Both the position numbers and the translations under genes were made by a program. From positions 124,001 through 188,000 of the forward strand of contig JAWPHD010001326.1 in the NCBI GenBank assembly GCA_037043455.1: a stretch of DNA of 64,000 nt, written 5' to 3'. The notes under the pieces are model-generated. The model was given only the letters and a program-made list of their open reading frames with translations. It made no database searches and was not told where the DNA came from. Source of the stretch: Cyrtodaria siliqua. Taxonomy: Eukaryota; Mollusca; Bivalvia; Adapedonta; Hiatellidae. The first letter of the stretch is position 1. Each line of letters starts with the position of its first letter. Below, in pieces: positions 15,101-24,100 of this stretch.

Positions 15101-18100
15101 TGACATGTCGTTGATGTTTTGTTTTTTCCTTCAACAATTCTTCCTCCAACTGTCGTGACATGCTCTTGAACATTTTCAGTTCTTTCAACGCATTTCCCTC
15201 GGACGTATTCTTCATTTCCCGACGATACTGCAAGAATTCTGACTCGATATCTTCTTTCTCTTTGCGTAGATGATCACAGCTAGAAAAGTTCAGTGATTAA
15301 AAATAATGTGATTGAAAGTCAATTTAAGACTGTCGAATTAACAGGGGCAGGCATCTGGGGATTAAGGAAGCATATTTCTTGGATACCAGATAAAGATATA
15401 CACATTTTACATGAGGGCTGGAAAATGTGATCTTACACATGGGGGCCAATAGAAGTCATGCACTGTCATCAAGGATGTCTAGAACATCAACAGTTGCATG
15501 CAACATTGTGTAGTTAAATATGCAAAATATGGTTGATGGTAAACATGTCAAAGGCATTCATGAAAAATTCAGCTAGTTTATTTCTAATTTTAACCAAAAT
15601 GTGTTTAATAGAATGTCTGTACCATGATCATGGGTAGTAACTCTGTAATTTTTACATCAATGTCGATCATAGTCAAACTTGTCTAAGATCTTATTGAAAC
15701 AAACCTTCATCCTAAATTTGTTGAAAATCCAAAAAAAATTAGTTAATGCGAAAAGAAGCTGAAATTTGCTTAAAATATCGATCATTCATTTTGCTCATTG
15801 TTAAACTCATTCAAGATCTAACTGAATCAAACTTTCAACATTGATGACAATCCAAAATTATTTTATAAGTTACTGTAAACATGAAAGTATTAACGGGGTG
15901 GGGGGCAACAATGACAGAAATGGCACTATTCCAAAAGCTTGTCAGATGAGCCAGATATTATGGCCAGATAAGCTAACAAGAGGCCCAAGAGGGCCTGTGG
16001 ACGCTCTACTGGCTAAAGATAAAGTTTATGCACAAGGGGCCATAACTCTTTCAAATATTGTTCAACCAGAACATGGTAATGATATACGCAACCAGGTTGG
16101 TACTGATTGTCCCTGACAAGTTTCGTTGAAATTCAGCCAGAAGTTCAGGAGAACTAGTCTGTACAAAAATAGTGTATTAAAACTTTTAAGGGGTCATAAC
16201 TCTGCCAAAATTCATTCAACCAGAAGTTCAGAACACGGCAACGATAGATGCAACTAGGCTTGGTACTGATCATCCCCATCAAGATTCGTTGAAATCCAGC
16301 AAGGAGTTCAGAACAGACTAATCTGGACAACGTTTCTCTATTAAAACCTTTAAAGGGCCATAACTCTGATAAAAATCATTTAACCCGAATATGGCGATAA
16401 TATGCACAACTAGGCTTGATACTGATCATCCTTAAAATCGTTAAAGTCCAGCCAGGGCTTCAGGAGAACTAGCCCAGAAAATGTTTGTGTATCAAAAACC
16501 TTTAAAGGGCCATAACTCCACCAACAAGAGGGCCAAGATGGCCCTAAATCGATCACCTGAGTACTGGCACATTAGCAAACTTCTTCGAAATCTTATGGTC
16601 ATATACAATCTGTGCAAGTTTGTTAAGATTGTTCAAGAAATGTGGGCTCTGTTGTGTATAACAATATTGATATAAAGACACTGACAAATTTAGGTAAATA
16701 TCAAATACAAAATGAAGGTGCTAGAGTGTAACACCTTGGGCAGGGCCAAATGTGACCCGAGGGCTACATGTAATATATGAGAGCTTTGTGGTTTCAGAGA
16801 AGATTTTTTAAGTTTTTCCCTATACAAGTCTATGTAAAACATGACCCCTGGGGTGAAGCCAAATATGACCCCACGGAGACCATTTGAACAAACTTGGAAA
16901 AGGACCATGAGAGTATATATAGTAAATGCAAAATATTAAAACAGAGAAGAAGACTTTAATGTGCTTCCTATATAAGTCTATGTAAAACTGTTAGGCGGGG
17001 TCAAATTTGACCCCAGGTTCACCATTTGAACAAACTTGGTAGAGGACCATAATCTTATAGTAAATACAAAATATTAAACCTCTGGCTCTTGCAGTTTCAG
17101 GGAAGATTTTTTTTCCCTATATATATGTCTATGCAAAACTGTTACCCCCGGGACGTGTCCAAATTTGACACCAGGGTCACCATTTGAACAAACTTGGTAG
17201 AGGAACATAAGCTGATGCTACATGTAATACATGAGAGCTCTGTACCATGTGGTTCCAGAGAAGAAGATTAATTAAGTTTTTCCCTATACATGTCTATGTA
17301 AAACATGTGACCCTTGGGGCGGGGTCAAATGTGACCTGAGTGTCACCATTTGAACAAACTTGGTAAAGGACCATAAGCTTATAGCAAATGCAAAATATTA
17401 AACCTCTGGCTCTTGCAGTTCCAGAGAAGAATATTTTTTTCAGTTTTTCCGTATACAAGCATTTATGTAAAACTGTGACCTCAGGGGCGGGGCCAGATGT
17501 GACTCCAGGGTCACCATTTGAACAAAATTGGTAAAGGACCATAAGCTTATAGCAACAGCAATATATTAAACCTCTGACTCCTGCAGTTTCAGAGATGATT
17601 TTTTAAGTTTTTCCCAATACATGTCAATGTAAAACATGTGACCCTTGGGGCGGGGCCAAATGTGACCCCAGGGTCACCATTTGAACAAACTTGGTAAAGG
17701 TCTCACACCTCTATTATCTCCCCTGAAAGCTCACGGACCTAAGTGACAAAAGGAAAACAGAAAAAAATTCAATTTTTTCTCAATTTTAGGCAATTTTTAA
17801 TTTGAAAAATAGGTTTTTCTTTGCTTTAGCATACATCTGCAGTGTAAAAGACAGATGATACAGAAAATCCCATGTTGATATGAGGTTTCATTCAAATTTC
17901 AGAATTGTTTGACCGAAGCACCACATATTCAGCTAGATAGTGTATGAATTTTGTATTTTCCATAGGGTTCACAAAACATGAGCGAGAAAAAAAACCAACC
18001 TGGCTAACTTATGTATTTTATTGTTTTAAATTACTGGTCTTGGCTATACTGAAGATATTAAACCAACAACAATGTCTGCTGCCCTGCTTTGAAGCTCAGA

Positions 18101-21100
18101 TGTTGGAAAAGGCTGTACAGTAACCCTATGGGAAAATTAATTGTGGTGTGAGACCTGAAGAGTAGCTAATTTTTCATCATAATCACACAGACGTCTTTTT
18201 TTTAAAGCCCGTTATACACCTTGATTCAATTGATTTGGGTTCTAGTTTCAAAGTAATGATTTGTCAGTCAATTTCAACTAGTTGTTGGTACAGATGAAGA
18301 ATGCGTTTGGCACATATTGTGTCCAGTATATGCCCATATCAGGTATTTGATATAAATCTCATAATAACATTTTCGAGCAATTTGTGTGCATGTATGTATA
18401 CTTTTTTGACAGCTGTGTAATCATGACAACTCATGTGATAAATAAAAACATGATGTTTTCTGGTGTATACATCTGCATTGTGTCAGAAGCCACATGTTTC
18501 TGTAAGGAAATATCACAGAGACAGCAGATATCTAATTTGATATATCTGATATCTCCCATATTGTTGATGTCTCAAATTTAAAGTTGTCAACAACTCATCT
18601 TTGTATGCCATACTGGACAGTGATCACATAAGTGATTGTTGTTGGTGCTGTTGTTGCTGTTGTTGTATCTTCCAACTATCAAGTTTCTGCTGGTGTTCTC
18701 CATATTTATTACAGAGACAAATAATGTTGCTGTTCTGTTTAGGTGGAATTTCTCATTATTGTATTTCTGTTATCTAGTCGAAATAGGTGCAGTTCTTGAA
18801 TTTTTTATTTTTTTACCGAAACAGTTACAGTTACAGCTTCAATTATTTTTAATTGTGGTGTGAGACCTAAAGGACCATAAGCTTATAATAAATGTAAAAT
18901 ATCAAACCTCTGGCTCTTGTAGTTTCCGAGAAGAAGATTTTTAAAAAAAAATCCTATATAAGTCTATGTAAAACTGTGACCCTCGGGGCGGGGACAAATT
19001 TGACCCCAGGGTCACCATTTGAACTAACTTAGTAGAGGACCACAAGCTTATAGCAAATGCAAAATATTAAATCTCTGGCTCTTGCAGTTTCAGAGAAGAT
19101 TTTTTAAGATTTTCCCTATACATGTCTATGTAAAACATGTGACCCTTGAGGCCAGTGTATTAGCCAGCTAACCATGCAGCCGTCTTTTGCACGGCCGTTT
19201 CTGAAAAATCGCGGCCAATATTTGGAGGAGTGGGTGGGGTAATTTAATTATTTTTTTTGCTAAACAACACTTCCAAACTCTTACTTTCTCGTTATTGTTA
19301 TGTTTATATACATTTATAGAGGAAATATTATCTAAAATGCACCTTTATCTGTGAAAATATATTACCCCAGAGCCACCCACTTGTCGTGAATTGGCGCGCA
19401 GCACGTGTTAGCAAATTATTTGGCACACCCTGTTTGCGTATTAGCACACCCAGTTTTTGAAGTTCTGCCTTATACACTGCTTGGGGCGGGGCCAAATGTG
19501 ACCCCATGGTCACCATTTGAACAAACTTGGTAAAGGACCATAAGCTTATAGTAAATGCAAAATATCAAACCTCTGGCTGTTGTAGATTCCGAGAAGATTT
19601 TTTAAAAAAAAATCCTATATAAATCTATGTAAAACTGTGACCCCTGGGGTGGGGACAAATTTGACCCCAGGGTCACCATTTGAACAAACTTAGTAGAGGA
19701 CCATAAGCTGATGCTACATGTAATACATGAGAGATCTGTGCCTTGTGGTTTCAGAGAAGAAGATTTTTTTCTATATGTCTATATGAAAAACATGCAAAAC
19801 CTCAATATACAAACTCTGGACCCCTGGGCCACGACCATTTTTGACCCCGGGGACTTAATTTGAACAAACTCTATAGTCTAGGCATTGGCGATCATTTTAA
19901 AAGAAAAACTGTTGAAATCTGTCCAGCGGTTCTGGAGAAGAAGATTTTTTAAGGTTTTGACCATACATGGCAATGGCAGCCATCTTGGATGTAACGCTGA
20001 CCTAATTTTAACAAATCTAAAAAGCAATCATCTAAGGATTATCCATGTGAAGTTTGGTCAAAATTAGCCAAGCGGTTTCTGAGAAGTCGTTTGAAGAAAA
20101 GTTAACGGACGACAGACAGACGACGGACGACGGACAACACACCATCCCATAAGCTCTGCTGGCCCTTGGCCAGTAGAGCTAAAAATTGTCTTGAGAAAAA
20201 GTATCACACTTTCTGTTCCTCTTTTGTTAACAAGTTATGAATATACTAGTTGAAGTTAGAAAATCTTTGCTAAGCACTAGGCCTAACTTGACTTTCAATT
20301 TTTTTTCATTTTTTTTTTATCACCTTACAAATAATCATATTTGCATAGTGCATATCACATTGTTTTCTAATAACTTACTCTCTGCGCAGTTTATCCAGCT
20401 CCTTCACTTTTGTGTCTGAAGGACCCTGAAAAAAAGTAGTCTGGTATTAATAACTACTACTCCCAACAAATTATTCTTCAAGCAGTTATAACAGTTATAC
20501 CTACCCCTATGTATTTTATACATAAATAACATCAAAACTTTATGGGATGTATAGACTATTAAACACATTAAAAGCCTTATATTAGTGATAATTGTAACTT
20601 TTTAAAAAACAAAAATAAATTTTAACATGGTTACCTGCCACGCAGACATATTGTCTTTAACACTAGCCCCTATAATAGATTTTGTAAATATATTGCGTTC
20701 ACATAAAATTAGACTTCAAATTGCTGCTGTCTTTAATTAAACCCCTACTTTCACAAAGTGAAGTGGGGGCTATATATGAATCACGCTGTCCGTAACATCC
20801 CCTTGTGTCACACAGAATTTGCCCACTCCATCAGCTAAATCAAAAAAGTTGGGGTATTCACCACCTTTAGTGATAGATCTAGTTAGTCTTGAAGTATCAT
20901 TTTTACAATAAATATGTATGCTACCTGCTGTTTTAATGCCTTTATTTCAGCCCTGAGGACTCTTATTTGTTCCTGCAGCAATCTTGGATCTGGTTTTCCC
21001 ACATACGGTAACGGAAGAGGGTAGTGAATTCTGTAACAGTTAAAATAAAAACATTGGTATGTGAAATAAATCACATTCATTTGATGGAATGTTCAACTAG

Positions 21101-24100
21101 AAGGGTGTTCAGCGGAACACTTGTGCTGCCTGCCATGTGCTACGTCAGGTTGCAGGTTAAAGTTTGATGAAAAAGACCATAACTCTGTCGAAATGAAAGT
21201 CACATATCACATAGTCACATGTGCAACAACATTCCTTGGATCAAGATGAAGATGTGTAGGACAAATACTTTTTATGGTTACGGTCTGGTTGCTGGTTAAG
21301 TGCGACGGACAGACAGACAACGACAGACTAAGTGATCCTAATGTGTCTTCCATGCAGGCGACACAATAAATCTTATCTTATCGCACTCACCAATGCATAC
21401 AGTCATTTCCATTAAAAGCAGAATATGGTTATTAAATGTAAAATGAACTTCGGAAGTGTGATAAGTTAATAAGACTGGGAATTATGCAATCCAATCAAAA
21501 GACTGAAACTTTGCAAACTATGCCAAATAAATAGTTTCAATACCGCAGGTGTAAACTAATGTACTAGTATGTTATGTCGCATGAACACTGCGCTTATCCA
21601 TGTGATGTATGATACATAAAATGTGTAACTGATATATATACAGTCAGCGTAAATGATACATGATACAGGCAGTCAGTGTAAATGACACATGATACATAAT
21701 ATGCAACTGATACATACAGTGTAAATGATACATGATAAATACAATGCAACTGATACATGCAATCAGTGTAAATGATTCATGATACATATAGTGTAACTGA
21801 TACATGATACATACAACTTGCAACTGATTAACAGTGTATGCACATTGATGAAAACACATCTATAAACTAAAGACAAAATTGTAAATAACAAGAAACTCTT
21901 GATTAAATAAAAACATTTTATACCTGTCAAATTCAACTGTGTATGTTAAAATGAGGTATCTTTTTGAGTTTAGGGAGACGGTTCTTTGTGCCGTTGATGT
22001 TTTGGCAGCACTTCCAGCTTTACGCTGCCGGAGAGATTCTAAATCGGCATAGGTCAGCAAGTCTAATGAAACACTATCACTCGCCTGAAATATGTTATCA
22101 AAATGAAAAATCACTTAAGTAATTACAGAAAAGTAACTGTACAAACGGTTTCTTGCTTACATGTGGTAATAAATTATATACTTTTTGAATGTTTATGTAT
22201 CGGGTATATGAAAAAAAAATATGTTTAAACTGAAGTATTGTAATAACTGACTACTATGATATATTATTCCTCAATCATTAAAAGTGATTGCTAAAAAACA
22301 ATAATACAATATATCAAAACAACTACTAGTAGTCTGCTGGTGAACTGGTAGGTAGGCGATTTTTTTCTGAAGACAGTAAAAAACTTATTAAATGAAATTA
22401 AAGAAAAACATTCTGATAGCAAAAAAAAATTCTATAGACATTCTATACCGGTAACAAGTGTTAGGTAAAGCCCTTTTCAAAGGTACTCGTATACAGCAAA
22501 CCAAATTGTTTTATGGCTGGCTTAGTCATATGAATTTTACCTGAATAATCCCAGATTCCAGCATGCTGACAAAAATATTAAACTGCTTGAAGTTACCAGT
22601 TTTGTGTGTGAGATCTTCAATATCTAACAAAATAAGAAAATATAAAATTAAGTACCGGTACATTCAGAATGTTTAAAACCTAAAATAATTGAAAATTATC
22701 AAAAGTTACCAGCGTTTGAAATATAAGCCAGCTCGCCATTCCAAGACAGATAACTTGTGGGAAGAGCTCCTCATTTGTTTTAATACATGTAGATCTAACG
22801 TAGAAAATACAACCAGGTACTATCATATGCAGTTTCAAATCCTGTATGTACATGTACACCATATTAGGTTATTTCATCATGGTGCTTTTTTTTGGTACTA
22901 AAGACAATTTATTATGATAATTAAAAAAAAAAACACATTAAAAGTAATATCAGAATATTAAAATAAAATGTATAATAATGTAATCAGTCCGGACAAATTA
23001 CACATAAATATTTAGGCACTCAGTGGGTTTGAACTCGGGACCCCTTGCATGTGAAACTGACGTCTACCGATATCGTCATTAAAGCTAGCTCTGCGGCGAG
23101 ACAGTAGTATTAAATGCGCTTATAAACCTATCTATGTACATACCCCCTACTGAGTCCCATTACATATCTCCAACCTTTTTATTTTTGATATTTGAAACCT
23201 TCAAATATCAAGCAACACATATGGACAACATACACAATGATCTAGGCATCTGGGAATAACCTCATACAATGCTTACCCGGATTCTCTACCAAAGTAATTG
23301 GACCGAAAAAATTACACATAAATATTTAGGCACTCAGCGGTTTTGAACTCGAGACCCCTTGCATGTGAAGCGTATGCTCTACCGATATCGCCATAAAAGC
23401 TAGATCTGCGGCTAGACAGCAGTAACGCGCTTATAAACCTATTTATTTACATACCCCCCAACTGAGTCCTAAATACAATTTTATTTTATTTGATTTTTGG
23501 GTATGGGCAAGTGACATTTGCTTGTTTATAATTCGCTCGACTGGACATTTCTGTTCTGCTTCCTTGGCGAGAAAGTAGTAACGCGCTTATAAACCTATCT
23601 ATTTACATACCCACCAACTGAGTCCTAATAAAGTTTTATTTTATTTGATTTTTGGGTATGGGCAAGTGACATTTGCTTGTTTATAATTTGCTCGACTGGA
23701 GATTTCTGTTCTGCTTCCTTGGACTATACTTTTTTTAAAGTACGCAGATAATTGAACTATACCACTACTTTTGCATTGAGCTATAGTATTTTAAGCTAAC
23801 AACTCTGCCACTGCATCTCCAATATTGATATTGACATCTTACCATTTATATTAACTTGTACAGTATATTGTCTCCTACATTCTCGATTTTGCCATTATCA
23901 AATCTCGCTCTCGTTTTTCGCGAGATTTTGAGTTCGGGGTGTCTCAACACTAACTCTGTATAGTGAATATACAGTGTTTATTTGTTTTACACACATTTTA
24001 GAGCGTATCATGCAAAAATATCATGCGAGTGCCGTTTCTAGTTGTGTTAGTAATATAAACTATCAGACTATTGACCTTTTCTGGGTAAAATGGCTTTTTT

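Larger units (their letters stand above)
15975..20186. mobile_element. Nested pearl/HINE-like elements with a 140-168-bp array
   Basis: One element start (AACAAGAGGCCCAAGAGGGC) is at 15975 and a second (AACAAGAGGGCCAAGATGGC) at 16523. Both have terminal palindromes. The array unit is marked by accatttgaacaaacttgg at about 16882, 17022, 17180, 17344, 17512, 17678, 19012, 19509 and 19675. The right end has a gacggacgacagacagacg tract, a hairpin and gtagagctaaaaat at 20186. Two clean insertions (17699-18867 and 19153-19479) interrupt the array. It lies in the intron between CCDC61 exons 5 and 6. Confidence 0.72.
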
